A DNA stretch of 56,566 bases, taken from contig JAGXNO010000023.1 of the NCBI GenBank assembly GCA_019894975.1, positions 1-56,566 on the forward strand. The letters are read 5' to 3'. The stretch comes from Promethearchaeota archaeon. Lineage in GTDB: Archaea; Asgardarchaeota; Lokiarchaeia; Sigyniarchaeales; SOKP01. Below the pieces are notes generated by a model. The model saw only the letters and a program-made list of their open reading frames with translations, ran no database searches and was not told the origin of the DNA. Position numbers and translations under genes: made by a program. Shown one piece after another: positions 46,529 through 55,894 of the stretch. Each line of letters opens with the position of its first letter. Position 1 is the first letter of the stretch.

Positions 46529-47533
46529 ATGAAAGAGGAGTATATTGCGGGTATTGATATAGGGGGAACATGGATTCGAGTTGCACTATGTACAAAAGAT
46601 TTAAAAGAAGATAATATTATAAAGAAAACATCTAAAACATTAAAGGAAACAAAATTCTCGATTAGTAAGTCGGTTTGTGAAATCTTATCTGAATTATTAA
46701 CAGAAAATCAAATAAAGAAAGAACAACTCATCGGGATAGGAGTAGCTTCAGCTGGTCCTTTAAATATACATACAGGAGTAGTTTTCAATAATGCAAATCT
46801 TGGATTCAGAGTGATTCCCTTAAAGGAGCCAATTGAGCAAAATTTTCCAGGAATACCTTTGTATTTCATTAATGACGGCAGTGGTGCTGTACTTGGGGTG
46901 TATAACTTCGAAGCTGAGGAAGAGGAAAGAGATAACTTAGTCTATATTACCATTTCAACGGGAATCGGCGGGGGAGCAATTTGCAATGGTCACTTATTAT
47001 TGGGGAAAGAAGGAAATGCGGTGGAAATTGGACATGGATCAGTTGAACCCCGAAGTAAAGTGAAATGTAAATGCGGAGCATATGGATGTTGGGAAGCATA
47101 TAGTTCTGGTACCGGGGTACAATCAAGAACTTTGGATGCACTAGAAAAGAGAGATTCTAATGCAGATAAATTACTAGAGATCGTAGGTGGAGATATATCC
47201 AAAGTTACCGCTAAAGAAATCTTCCAGGCAGCACGTGAAGGCGATAATCTGTCAAGAAAGATTGTGGATGATTGTATCTTCTATAGTAAAGTGGGAATAG
47301 GTTTAATTAATACTTATTATGATTGTTCAGCAATATATATCGGAGGAGCGATGATGAGAGATAAAGAACAAATTATACCTCATATAGTTAAACAATTTGA
47401 AGATGATCCCCTTATGTTTACAATTAATCACCCACCAAAAATAAAAACTACAAAATATGAAGACGAAATTGGGCTAATGGGTGCTTTAACATATGCAAAA
47501 TATAGAATTGAAGAAAACAAAACACTTATTTAA
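46529..47533 (+). CDS. glk: ROK-family sugar kinase (glucokinase-like)
   Basis: ATP-dependent hexokinase of the ROK family. The phosphate-1 motif is GIDIGGTWIRVAL, the catalytic-base region FINDGSGAVLG, and the ROK zinc motif reads KCKCGAYGCWE after EIGHGSVEP. The length of about 334 is normal. The ATG at 46529 is preferred; a GTG at 46520 would add MRY. A phosphohexomutase follows after about 27 bases, suggesting coupled glucose-6-phosphate to glucose-1-phosphate or related flow. Confidence 0.92.
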   Translation: MKEEYIAGIDIGGTWIRVALCTKDLKEDNIIKKTSKTLKETKFSISKSVCEILSELLTENQIKKEQLIGIGVASAGPLNIHTGVVFNNANLGFRVIPLKEPIEQNFPGIPLYFINDGSGAVLGVYNFEAEEEERDNLVYITISTGIGGGAICNGHLLLGKEGNAVEIGHGSVEPRSKVKCKCGAYGCWEAYSSGTGVQSRTLDALEKRDSNADKLLEIVGGDISKVTAKEIFQAAREGDNLSRKIVDDCIFYSKVGIGLINTYYDCSAIYIGGAMMRDKEQIIPHIVKQFEDDPLMFTINHPPKIKTTKYEDEIGLMGALTYAKYRIEENKTLI

Positions 47534-47560
47534 GGATAAATAAATCATTAAGTGGGGAAT

Positions 47561-49000
47561 ATGGAAGAATTAAATTTACTCTTTACTCCAAGTGGGATTC
47601 GGGGGAGAATTGAAAAAGATCTTAGTCCCCAGATTGTTAAAAAAATTGCAATCGCATTTGGTATGTTATTGAAAAATAGTGATAAAAGATTAATTATCGG
47701 TAGAGATACTAGACCAAGTGGGAAAGAATTTGAAAAAGAAGTTATTGAAGGATTAATTATAAATGGTTTTAAAATAATAAATGCAGGAATTTGCCCAACC
47801 CCCATTATAATTCATGCTAAAAATAGACTTAACATTCCAGGAGGTGTTATAATTACAGGATCTCACAACTCTGAAGAATGGAATGGTTTAAAATTACTCT
47901 CTACTGAAAATTTTCTAGACAAAGCTGAAATGGAGGAAATCAAAAAGAGATTAAGTTCAATTAATTTAAAGGCTTTTTCTCATAAGAAAATAAAAACTTA
48001 TGAACATATAGAAAATTTGAATCCTTTTTTGCATTACACTCAAGATCTCTTTAAGCACATTGATCTAAAAAGCATTATCTCTGGAAATAACCTTAGAGTA
48101 GTAATTGATTCAGGTGCGGGAACAGGTAAGTTTGCGACTCCTCAAATATTAAAAAAGATGGGTTGCAAAGTTAGATTGATAAATAATAAATTGCTTGTTA
48201 AAAGTGCATTTCCTCGAGGAATTGAACCGAAAGAAACCAATCTTAGAGATTTAATAATGGAAGTATGGCAAGGTAAGTATGATCTGGGTTTTGCTCACGA
48301 CTCAGATGCAGATAGATTAGCTATTATTGGTGATGATGGTGCTTACTATACAGGAGATATTGGCCTGTCACTTATTGCAGATGATTATCTAAAAAACTAT
48401 GGTAATTCAAGTAAAGAAGTGATTATAATTACGAATATTGCTTCCTCATTACGATTTGAAGTATTGGCAGAAAGATACAATGCAAGAGTAATTCGCACAT
48501 CAATAGGAGAGAGATATTTAACTGCGAAAATGAATATGTTGATTAAAGAAAAGGGTAATGACCCGGAGATTCTATTAGTATTTGGGGGGGAAGGTTCAGG
48601 TGGAGGATTAATATTTCCTTATTTTAATAAAACTAGAGATGGGATTTTTGCCGCGGCAAAAATTATAGAAATACTGGTAAAGACTGAACAAAAAATATCA
48701 GATTTAGTTTCCAATCTCCCTAAGTATTATTCCCACAGAGAAAAAATCGATATTAGAAATGTCAATGTTAGTATATTAATTGATCGTATTAAAAAAGAGC
48801 TTATTGAAGAAGGTGAGGATGCAGTGCAAACTGACCTTGATCTACGATTTGGTGTGGGTAAAGAATGGTTTATATTAATTCATCCTTCTAATACAGAGCC
48901 AGTTATTAGAGTTATCAGCGAAGCAAAAAGAAAATCTTTAGCAAGAGTGTATTGTGAAGCTACAGCTGAACTTGTAAAGTTAGTTCTTTCAAGGATGTAA
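47561..49000 (+). CDS. Phosphoglucomutase/phosphomannomutase family
   Basis: Alpha-D-phosphohexomutase of four domains. The phosphoserine loop is TGSHNSEEWNG (Ser about residue 101), the metal loop HDSDADR lies near 247-252, the sugar-binding loop reads GGEGSGGG and the phosphate loop HPSNTEPVIRV. Length is about 479. The ATG at 47561 follows a GGGGA stretch; a GTG at 47552 would add three residues. Substrate could be glucose, mannose or glucosamine phosphate. The neighbouring ROK kinase favours a hexose phosphate. Confidence 0.92.
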   Translation: MEELNLLFTPSGIRGRIEKDLSPQIVKKIAIAFGMLLKNSDKRLIIGRDTRPSGKEFEKEVIEGLIINGFKIINAGICPTPIIIHAKNRLNIPGGVIITGSHNSEEWNGLKLLSTENFLDKAEMEEIKKRLSSINLKAFSHKKIKTYEHIENLNPFLHYTQDLFKHIDLKSIISGNNLRVVIDSGAGTGKFATPQILKKMGCKVRLINNKLLVKSAFPRGIEPKETNLRDLIMEVWQGKYDLGFAHDSDADRLAIIGDDGAYYTGDIGLSLIADDYLKNYGNSSKEVIIITNIASSLRFEVLAERYNARVIRTSIGERYLTAKMNMLIKEKGNDPEILLVFGGEGSGGGLIFPYFNKTRDGIFAAAKIIEILVKTEQKISDLVSNLPKYYSHREKIDIRNVNVSILIDRIKKELIEEGEDAVQTDLDLRFGVGKEWFILIHPSNTEPVIRVISEAKRKSLARVYCEATAELVKLVLSRM

Positions 49001-49493
49001 TTTTTTTTAATTTTCTAATTATAAACTATCATATTTTATAGCCCGCTATTTTCCCATTCACTCTTTAATAATTCGACCGACCGTTAATTTTAAATATTAA
49101 AGTATACTCTTTTTTCTTCAAACATATTTGTTGATAAATCATGGATATGAAACATTATAGACGGATTGGATTGGTTCGTGGAGATATGCTAATCCGTAAT
49201 CCGTTTAGTAATACTTCAATGGCCATGACATTAATGTATGTGAAGGTTTGAGTACATAACTTCCATGCATTATCCTCATAAATTCGTAAAATCAACAAAA
49301 CTTTGAAATTTTCCCTGATACTTCTTATACAATAACTCAATAGCAGTATCGCTTTTTGATTTAAATCCAAATTTCTTACAAGTCTTCTACACTGTAATAG
49401 CTCTGATGCTCAAAGACTTCAAAATAGGATAATTAAATATGTTTTTTAATTGAAAATAAAAAGTATAAAAAAAATAGAGGAAAAAAAAAAGAG
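49001..49493. other. Gene-poor stretch with traces of a decayed coding sequence
   Basis: No intact gene is visible. On the minus strand, 49140-49385 contains two overlapping coding-like runs in different frames: KFGFKSKSDTAIELLYKKYQ, and then EDNAWKLCTQTFTYINVMAI after a frame change. This suggests a remnant of a larger protein, possibly a transposase. Imperfect repeats of ATCCG/CGGAT type lie at 49161-49205. The remainder is simple AT-rich sequence. Confidence 0.3.
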
Positions 49494-49712
49494 GTGAAAA
49501 AGTTGTTAAATTTAAAGGAATGGGCAGTAGAAAGAGATTCTGTTTTGGTTGAAAATTATCAAGAATACAATGGAGAAGAGAAGTCAAATCGAAAATTAAG
49601 AGAACTTCAGTTAAATGGCTTATATAATCCGAGATACTGTGAAGAGAAAGAATCATACAGAGTTAATCTAGGCGCCCTAAGGTCTTATTACAGTATAGGT
49701 CATCCACGCTAA
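49494..49712 (+). CDS. Small hypothetical protein, 72 aa, doubtful
   Basis: This open frame starts at GTG (MKKLLNLKEW) after a purine-rich stretch including GAGG. The product is charged, with a Tyr-rich end (SYRVNLGALRSYYSIGHPR). No family is recognised. It lies next to the decayed region at 49001-49493 and may be a fragment of the same lost element. Only its length and the possible ribosome-binding purines support it, so treat it as tentative. Confidence 0.3.
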   Translation: MKKLLNLKEWAVERDSVLVENYQEYNGEEKSNRKLRELQLNGLYNPRYCEEKESYRVNLGALRSYYSIGHPR

Positions 49713-49815
49713 AGAGGCAAATCATTATAATGTCAGCAGATAAAATCAAGATAGGACTAGGACAGGATCAATTAGAATCAAATAAAATTTTTTTAGTAGT
49801 TTAATTTTCTTTACT

Positions 49816-51642
49816 TTATTTATTTAGTTCATCCAAAATTACATGAGCTAGTTTTTTACTCACAATTTGAGATACTTCTTCTAAAGTAGCTTTTTTAATA
49901 TTATTAACACTCCCAAAGTGATTAAGCAATTTATTTCGAGTCATTGGCCCTACACCCTCGATATCATCTAATACGGATCCAATTAGACGTTTTTTTCTTA
50001 ACTTCTTATGAAGCTTAACAGCAAATCTATGAGATTCATTTCTAATCCTTTGGAGTAATTTTAGAAGAGGTGAATTTTTTGGGAGTACAATTGGAATTTT
50101 CTCATTCGGGACATAGATTTCTTCATATTTCTTGGCTAATCCAATAATAGGTATTTCGAGACCTAATTCATGTAATACAGATATCCCCGCGTTCAACTGT
50201 CCTTTCCCTCCATCAACGACTATCAAATCGGGAAGCACTAAATTTCTTTTTAGAATCATAGTATACCTTCTCTTTAAAACTTCTTTCATCATCGCTACGT
50301 CGTCAGGAGTAGATTTACTTTGTATTTTGAAATGTCGATAATATCTATTATATGGTTTTCCTTCTAAAAAATAAACCATTGACCCAGTTGCATCTTGACC
50401 TTCAATATTAGAAATATCAAAACCTTCAATTATTCGCGGTTCTTTTGAAAGGTTCAATATTTCTTTTGCTTCTTTTAAAACTTCTTCTCTGAAATCAGTC
50501 TCATTCATTTTAATAAGTTCCATTTCCTCCTGCTGTTGAACTATAACTTTAGCGTTCTTATTTGCAATTCTAATTAAACTTGATTCATATTCATCGATTG
50601 AAGCTCTAACCTGTAGGTCTTTTTTTATATCGTTCAGGAATTTGATAAGGACATTAAATTTTTCATTTATTTTAGGAACTATTATCGCTTCAGGTAATTG
50701 TGCCTTGAATTCTTGATAGTACTGCTCTAATATCGAAGTAAAAATCTCACTTTTATAGACTAATTTTTCTCTTAAATCAAAATCAAATGAGCTTTTATTT
50801 ATTATTCTACCTTCCCTAATATGAATAATAACCATTGCCAAAAAGTATCCTTCGCTATAATATCCAACTATATCCTTATTAGATACATAATCTAAAAAAA
50901 CATGTTGTTCATCGGTTGCATGATCAATATCTTCTAATTTATCTCTCCAAAAAGCAGCCACTTCAAAATGCTGTTCTATTGCCGCAATTTGCATTTTATC
51001 TTCTATTTCCTTTTTTAATTGGCTTGTCTCTCCTCTTAAAAACAGTTCTATTTTATTTATATTATCTCGATATTCTTCCTTAGTGATTTCAGTGAAACAT
51101 GGGCCCGGGCAAAGTTTTAATTGGAAGTATAAACACGGTCTTTTTCTTTTTTTAATGGGTTTCTTACACGAACAATAGGGAAAAATTTTTCTTAGATCTC
51201 TTAGTATTCTAATAATCTCCCTTTTATCTGTATATGGCCCCAAAAAGACATTATCTTGAGAAAACTTCTCAGGATTTCTTATTACTCTTACCCGAGGGAA
51301 ATCTTCTTTGTAAAAGAACGCAACCCAGGGATAAGTTTTGGAATCCCTCATAATAACATTATACCGAGGTAAATGCTTTTTAATCTGAATATTTTCTAAG
51401 AGCAGCGCTTCTTTTTCATTTTCAGTTACTATATATTCTATAGAATGAATTTTGCTTACTAATTCTTTAATCTTCTCTTCATAATAAGGATCGTTATAAC
51501 TTGTCTTTAGGAAGTATTGATTTACTCTTTTTCTCAAATTTATTGCTTTACCAATATAAATTATAATTCCTTCATTATCTGAAAAAAGGTAAACTCCTGG
51601 TTCATTTGGTAAACTTTTTCTTTGTAGATCTAATTTCTTCAT
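49816..51642 (-). CDS. uvrC: UvrC excinuclease subunit
   Basis: Nucleotide-excision repair endonuclease subunit. The GIY-YIG domain is at about 14-45 (GVYLFSDNEGIIIYIGKA). Next come the Cys-rich region (YCSCKKPIKKRKRPCLYF, CPGPCF), a UVR region (AAIEQHFEVAAFWRDKLEDI), the RNase H-like C-terminal nuclease domain (IEGFDISNIEGQDATGSMV, LIVVDGGKGQLN) and a terminal helix-hairpin-helix (VLDDIEGVGPMTRNKLL). The 608 residues are normal. This is a bacterial-type system found in a minority of archaea; uvrA and uvrB are not in this window. Confidence 0.96.
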   Translation of the reverse strand: MKKLDLQRKSLPNEPGVYLFSDNEGIIIYIGKAINLRKRVNQYFLKTSYNDPYYEEKIKELVSKIHSIEYIVTENEKEALLLENIQIKKHLPRYNVIMRDSKTYPWVAFFYKEDFPRVRVIRNPEKFSQDNVFLGPYTDKREIIRILRDLRKIFPYCSCKKPIKKRKRPCLYFQLKLCPGPCFTEITKEEYRDNINKIELFLRGETSQLKKEIEDKMQIAAIEQHFEVAAFWRDKLEDIDHATDEQHVFLDYVSNKDIVGYYSEGYFLAMVIIHIREGRIINKSSFDFDLREKLVYKSEIFTSILEQYYQEFKAQLPEAIIVPKINEKFNVLIKFLNDIKKDLQVRASIDEYESSLIRIANKNAKVIVQQQEEMELIKMNETDFREEVLKEAKEILNLSKEPRIIEGFDISNIEGQDATGSMVYFLEGKPYNRYYRHFKIQSKSTPDDVAMMKEVLKRRYTMILKRNLVLPDLIVVDGGKGQLNAGISVLHELGLEIPIIGLAKKYEEIYVPNEKIPIVLPKNSPLLKLLQRIRNESHRFAVKLHKKLRKKRLIGSVLDDIEGVGPMTRNKLLNHFGSVNNIKKATLEEVSQIVSKKLAHVILDELNK

Positions 51643-51831
51643 ACACAGGTAATTTTTATGACAATTTTTTTAAAATCTATTTTATCAAAGTACTTAATCC
51701 TACCAACAAGTAGAACCTACTGTTATTAAATAGTAAGAGAGGATAAATTTAATTTATTATTATAAAATTGAACTATCTATCTTATAATTAGTAAAATTTG
51801 TTAATGAAAGAAAACTATTATTTTAGAAATT

Positions 51832-52065
51832 ATGGTAAATATTCGAATATGTCCAAAATGTAAGGAGGCAACGTTAAAAAGTGGGTTTAATGTATCAGGC
51901 TGGTTAGCACCGAATTTTGTGGAGTGCCAAAAATGTGGATATGCAGGTTATTTTTATATTGAAATAGATCCTGAAGATTATAAATTAGATCCAGAAGATC
52001 CAATCGATCCTGAGGATTATAAACTGGATCCAGAGGATAAATTAAGTGATAGCGAAGAATTTTAA
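51832..52065 (+). CDS. Zinc ribbon protein with acidic DPED repeats
   Basis: A 77-residue protein. Residues 1-45 are a zinc ribbon with CPKC and CQKC. Residues 47-75 are an acidic tail repeating DPEDYKLDPED, with Pro and Asp alternating. It resembles small archaeal zinc-ribbon proteins with disordered tails. The tail might bind a basic partner. No enzymatic role is visible. It is followed after 53 bases by the R15P isomerase gene on the same strand. Confidence 0.75.
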   Translation: MVNIRICPKCKEATLKSGFNVSGWLAPNFVECQKCGYAGYFYIEIDPEDYKLDPEDPIDPEDYKLDPEDKLSDSEEF

Positions 52066-52118
52066 GAAGATTAAATTTATTAAATCATTTTTTCTATAAC
52101 CCTTCAAGAATAAATTAA

Positions 52119-53063
52119 ATGTGCTTAATAATGGACCAATTATTAAAAGATGCGGATAGAATAAAGTCTTTAGAAATTCAAGGAGCAACGAATATAGCAA
52201 ATCATGCGATTCAGTTCTTAAGTGATTATACTAAAAGAATGAAGCCTGACAACATTGACTCTTGCTTTAAAAAACTATACAACGCTGTGGATATTTTAAT
52301 TGAGACTAGACCAACTGAACCTGCAATGAAAAACGGTCTGAAATTTATCATGAACAAATTAGAGAAGGAGAAAGAAAGCTGTTATGCAGAGTTCATTTCA
52401 GATGTTATAGAAAAATACAAAAATCAATATCATGACATGCTGCAATCTGCTAAAAAAAGAATTGCTGTAATAGGTGCTCGACGAATTCCGTCAGTGGATA
52501 AGAAGTTTACTGTTATGACTCACTGTCATTCTAGTTTAGTTTCAGCTATTCTATTGGAAGCAAAAAATCAAAACAAAAATTTCAAAGTGGTTAATACAGA
52601 GACACAACCCAGATTACAAGGGAGGAAAACAGCAAAGAAATTAGCAGACGCAGGGATAGAGGTAACTCATGTTGTTGATAGTGCTATGAGGTGGGCAGTA
52701 AGACATTTTGAAGTAAATCTGATTATAATCGGAGCGGATAGTATAACAAGTGAGGGAACTATAATTAATAAAATAGGATCACGACTTTTAGCATTAGTTG
52801 CACATGAGGAGCATGTACCGTTTTATGTTGCTTCACCATTGTTAAAATATAATCCTGAGACGAATCTTGGAATTTTAGAAACGATTGAAATGAGGGATCC
52901 AAAAGAAGTGTGGGAGAATCCTTCGAAAGGAATCGCAGTGCAAAACCCTGCGTTTGAGACCGTTTCTAGACGTTATATTGATGGATTAATCACTGAAGCG
53001 GGAATTTTTGCTTCAAGTCATGTCTCAAATTATTTTGAAAAATTGTATCCAGAAATGATATAA
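52119..53063 (+). CDS. Ribose-1,5-bisphosphate isomerase (eIF2B-like family)
   Basis: Isomerises ribose 1,5-bisphosphate to ribulose 1,5-bisphosphate in archaeal AMP salvage. It has the family motifs RPTEPAMKNG, MTHCHSSLV (catalytic Cys), VNTETQPRLQGR, IIGADSI (catalytic Asp) and NKIGSRLLALVAHE. The usual TETRPR motif has Gln in place of the first Arg. The length of 314 is normal. It stops 16 bases from the convergent RuBisCO stop, and those two enzymes act one after the other. An eIF2B-subunit-like protein without activity is the alternative. Confidence 0.9.
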   Translation: MCLIMDQLLKDADRIKSLEIQGATNIANHAIQFLSDYTKRMKPDNIDSCFKKLYNAVDILIETRPTEPAMKNGLKFIMNKLEKEKESCYAEFISDVIEKYKNQYHDMLQSAKKRIAVIGARRIPSVDKKFTVMTHCHSSLVSAILLEAKNQNKNFKVVNTETQPRLQGRKTAKKLADAGIEVTHVVDSAMRWAVRHFEVNLIIIGADSITSEGTIINKIGSRLLALVAHEEHVPFYVASPLLKYNPETNLGILETIEMRDPKEVWENPSKGIAVQNPAFETVSRRYIDGLITEAGIFASSHVSNYFEKLYPEMI

Positions 53064-53079
53064 GAAATTATTTAGCTTT

Positions 53080-54354
53080 TTAGCCCCATTTTTCAAGAGC
53101 TCTAGCTAATTCATGGTGATCTTTTGCATATTCCTTTAAATCATATCCTTCTAAAACAGAAGAAATAGCTTGTCTTATTGCACGAGCTCCTGCCTCAGTT
53201 CCGTCAGGATGTCCATGACATCCTCCACCAAATTGGTAAACTGCATTTGAGCCTAAAATATTCATTAATTCGGGAATATGTAGAGGACTTAAACCTCCAG
53301 ATGCAACAGGTAATGTTGGTTTAATATTGTGCCAGTTTTGATCAAGAGTTGTTAAATTATTTCCCTCAATTTTCTGTTCGGTAATGCATTTATTGATTTC
53401 AATTACCTCATCTTGGTCTCCTTCCATTTTTCCGACAACGGTGCCTGTGTGTAATTGATCCATTCCTATTAATCTCATTAACTTTGCTATGGCTAACATC
53501 GTTATTCCATGCTTCTTATTTCTTGTAATTGCGGCATGCATTGCTCTATGAGCATGAATTACAATATTTTTATCATCTAAATAATCTCTAATCTCTTGCA
53601 GAGCTGAAAAACCAACTGTTAATATATCTAGCATAACATATTCACCCCCGTTTTCAATTACAAAATCAGCTCTTTTTTTCATAGTAGTTAATGGAGCTGT
53701 TATATTTGGCATGTAAATCTTTTTTTCTCCAGTTTCAATCTCTACTTTATCACGTATCTTGAGTGTTTCTTCAATTCTTTTCTCAAACTTATTAAAAGAC
53801 ATACTTGTTAAGTTTTCATCGTCTTTGACAATATCTAAACCTCCACTCCATGCCTGACCACATACATTTGCATGTTCAATTTCGTTTAGACCAACTTTTG
53901 GTTTAACAATCGTCCCCAATAAGGGTCTATCATAAATTTTCGTTAACTTTCTTACCCCGTCAATTCCAAATTTAGGACCTTTATACGCAGAAACTATACT
54001 CTTGGGAAAGCTAATATCTAATAATCTTAGATAATCAAGCACTTTCATTCCAAATATATTTCCCGCAATTGCACTTAAAATTTGAGGTAAGTTTCCCGCT
54101 TCAAAAAGCTCTTTTGTATAAGCTATTTTTACTATATTGTTAGTAGCATCTATGTAAAATGCTGAGGGTTTGAGCTTTTCAGCAATATCTGCAGATAAGG
54201 TCGCAATTTTAGTCCAAGTGCCAATTGAGCTTTCTTTAGCAATTTCTTCGCAAGCTTGTTCTAGGTCTCTGCATTCAGATGATTTTTCTACGTAGTACAT
54301 AGCTATTAAATCATCTTCATTTGGTTTATAATCTAAATTAACATAATGGACCAT
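53080..54354 (-). CDS. rbcL: Form III ribulose-1,5-bisphosphate carboxylase
   Basis: Catalytic RuBisCO large subunit of the archaeal form III type. The carboxylase set is intact: Glu41 (ESSIGTW), N99 (AGNIFG), K151 (TIVKPKVG), the carbamate site K177-D-D-E180 (GGLDIVKDDEN), H267 and H269 (IHAHRAMH), K309 (GTVVGKMEGD), SGG at 352-354 and the phosphate loop QFGGGCHGHPDG. Length is 424. Together with R15P isomerase it converts AMP-derived ribose to 3-phosphoglycerate. The missing third step, AMP phosphorylase, is not in this window. Confidence 0.96.
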   Translation of the reverse strand: MVHYVNLDYKPNEDDLIAMYYVEKSSECRDLEQACEEIAKESSIGTWTKIATLSADIAEKLKPSAFYIDATNNIVKIAYTKELFEAGNLPQILSAIAGNIFGMKVLDYLRLLDISFPKSIVSAYKGPKFGIDGVRKLTKIYDRPLLGTIVKPKVGLNEIEHANVCGQAWSGGLDIVKDDENLTSMSFNKFEKRIEETLKIRDKVEIETGEKKIYMPNITAPLTTMKKRADFVIENGGEYVMLDILTVGFSALQEIRDYLDDKNIVIHAHRAMHAAITRNKKHGITMLAIAKLMRLIGMDQLHTGTVVGKMEGDQDEVIEINKCITEQKIEGNNLTTLDQNWHNIKPTLPVASGGLSPLHIPELMNILGSNAVYQFGGGCHGHPDGTEAGARAIRQAISSVLEGYDLKEYAKDHHELARALEKWG

Positions 54355-54488
54355 ATTATTCCACCACTATACATAAAATCTAATTATATTAAGTTGAATA
54401 TCTCAAAAAGAAATTAGTTAATGAACTATATAAATAAAATCGTAAAAAATTAATAATATTTTTAATTATATTACTGAGTGCTTAAATA

Positions 54489-54800
54489 ATGAGTCAAGAT
54501 CAAAGTAAAGATTTAACTATTATTGTAAAGGATCTAAGTTTTAAAAGTGATCAACACGTAGAAGATTTAGTGAGATTTTTAGCAGAATTATTGCCACAAA
54601 TCGATGTCAAGCGTGATGGGAATGAAATCGGAGTCTCAATGCCAGAAAAGTTATCTAAAAAAGTTTTAAAGCTTAGAATTAAAAAATTCTTGTATAAGAA
54701 AGGATTAAATAAGGATTTTAGACCTATTTCATTAAAAACAGAGGATAAGGAAGGATATACAATAAAAGAAAAGAAAATAATAGACTTAAGCTACTACTAA
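54489..54800 (+). CDS. Ribosomal protein eL22 (L22e)
   Basis: A 103-residue basic protein. The C-terminal half closely follows eL22: IGVSMPEKLSKKVLKLRIKK, then FLYKKGLNKDFRPISLK, corresponding to the eukaryotic stretch with [20 protein letters not shown]. The N-terminal part gives a strand and helix expected for the fold. eL22 is absent from most archaea but has been reported in Lokiarchaeota, so this is an informative lineage marker. It is divergent from the RuBisCO gene across about 135 bases. Confidence 0.82.
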   Translation: MSQDQSKDLTIIVKDLSFKSDQHVEDLVRFLAELLPQIDVKRDGNEIGVSMPEKLSKKVLKLRIKKFLYKKGLNKDFRPISLKTEDKEGYTIKEKKIIDLSYY

Positions 54801-54850
54801 TTCTTATTTTTACTAAATATTATTATATAAAATAATTACTATATCTATTT

Positions 54851-55819
54851 GTGTCTGTAAAAAAGACCGATTTAATTTTATCAATCACATCAATAGATGA
54901 CTTGATGAGATGTATTAATTTAGCGAGTTTATTAGAGCTAGCGGGTTGGCCTAAACCTGGAAATGTACATCGAACTAAAGATTTCGAAGATACATTATTT
55001 GAACACTTTTTAAGCGGAATTGCAGCAATACAACCGAATTTTAGAAAGTTTTGCACCAAAATATTTGATAAATCTTCTAAGGATAATTATAGTTTTATTG
55101 AAATGGGATTATTTTTTAAAGATGCTGTAGAAAAAATGATGAGTTGGCAAAGTGGGGGTAATGTATTACTTGGGCATATTTTAATATTAGCTCCCCTTAG
55201 TGCAGCGGGAACTCTATGTTTAAAGTCTAAAGCTAATAAACTATCCGATTTTAAATGTTACTTAAATAAAATTATTGATGACTCTACAGTAAAAGACACA
55301 ATAAATCTCTATGAAGCTATAAGATTATGCAATCCTGGGGGTTTAGGGAAGATCAATAAGTACGATATAAATAATGAGAATGCTCTTAAAGATCTTCGCA
55401 ATGATCAAATAAACTTAAAAAAAATATTTGACCTATCAAAAGATTATGATTTGATTAGCTCAGAATATTCGACAGGATTTAACATTATATTAAACAAGGG
55501 ATTACCTTATCTACTTCAAATGTATGAGGATTATAAGAATCCCAATATTGCAACTGTGAATACATTTTTAAAGATTCTTTCAGATCATCCAGATTCTCTT
55601 ATAATAAGGAAATCAGGAATTAATTCTGCTCAATCTGTCTCAAAATTAGCCCAAAACATATTAAAGGAAGGAGGAATTTCGTCTCAAAAGGGTTTAGAAC
55701 TAACTATCGAATTGGATAAAAAACTTCAAGAAAAAAAAGGTAAACTGAATCCAGGAACCACAGCAGATCTTGTTGCAGGAATCCTGTTTTGTGCTTTGGT
55801 TTTTGGTCTAAGGTTATAG
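54851..55819 (+). CDS. CitG/MdcB-like triphosphoribosyl-dephospho-CoA synthase family protein
   Basis: A 322-residue all-helical protein of the CitG family. Recognised motifs are LLELAGWPKPGNVHR, GGNVLLGHILILAPLSAAG, IRLCNPGGLGKI and KLNPGTTADLVAGILFCAL. The bacterial enzymes make the prosthetic-group precursor of citrate lyase, which is unlikely here. Archaeal relatives have no settled function. The start is GTG (MSVKKTD). It is 50 bases downstream of eL22 on the same strand. Confidence 0.85.
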   Translation: MSVKKTDLILSITSIDDLMRCINLASLLELAGWPKPGNVHRTKDFEDTLFEHFLSGIAAIQPNFRKFCTKIFDKSSKDNYSFIEMGLFFKDAVEKMMSWQSGGNVLLGHILILAPLSAAGTLCLKSKANKLSDFKCYLNKIIDDSTVKDTINLYEAIRLCNPGGLGKINKYDINNENALKDLRNDQINLKKIFDLSKDYDLISSEYSTGFNIILNKGLPYLLQMYEDYKNPNIATVNTFLKILSDHPDSLIIRKSGINSAQSVSKLAQNILKEGGISSQKGLELTIELDKKLQEKKGKLNPGTTADLVAGILFCALVFGLRL

Positions 55820-55894
55820 ATTCAAAAAAAATATTTGATAGAAATGATTTATTGTTATTATTGTTTTTAAAGAAATAAATTGGATCAGATTCAT

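Noticed and set aside
49155..49370. 71-codon minus-strand frame as a gene
   Set aside because: A neighbouring frame looks equally protein-like over the first part, so this is more likely a decayed, frameshifted remnant.
51832..52065. Zinc ribbon plus DPED tail as part of the R15P isomerase
   Set aside because: A stop codon and 53 bases separate them, and the isomerase has a complete N-terminus.
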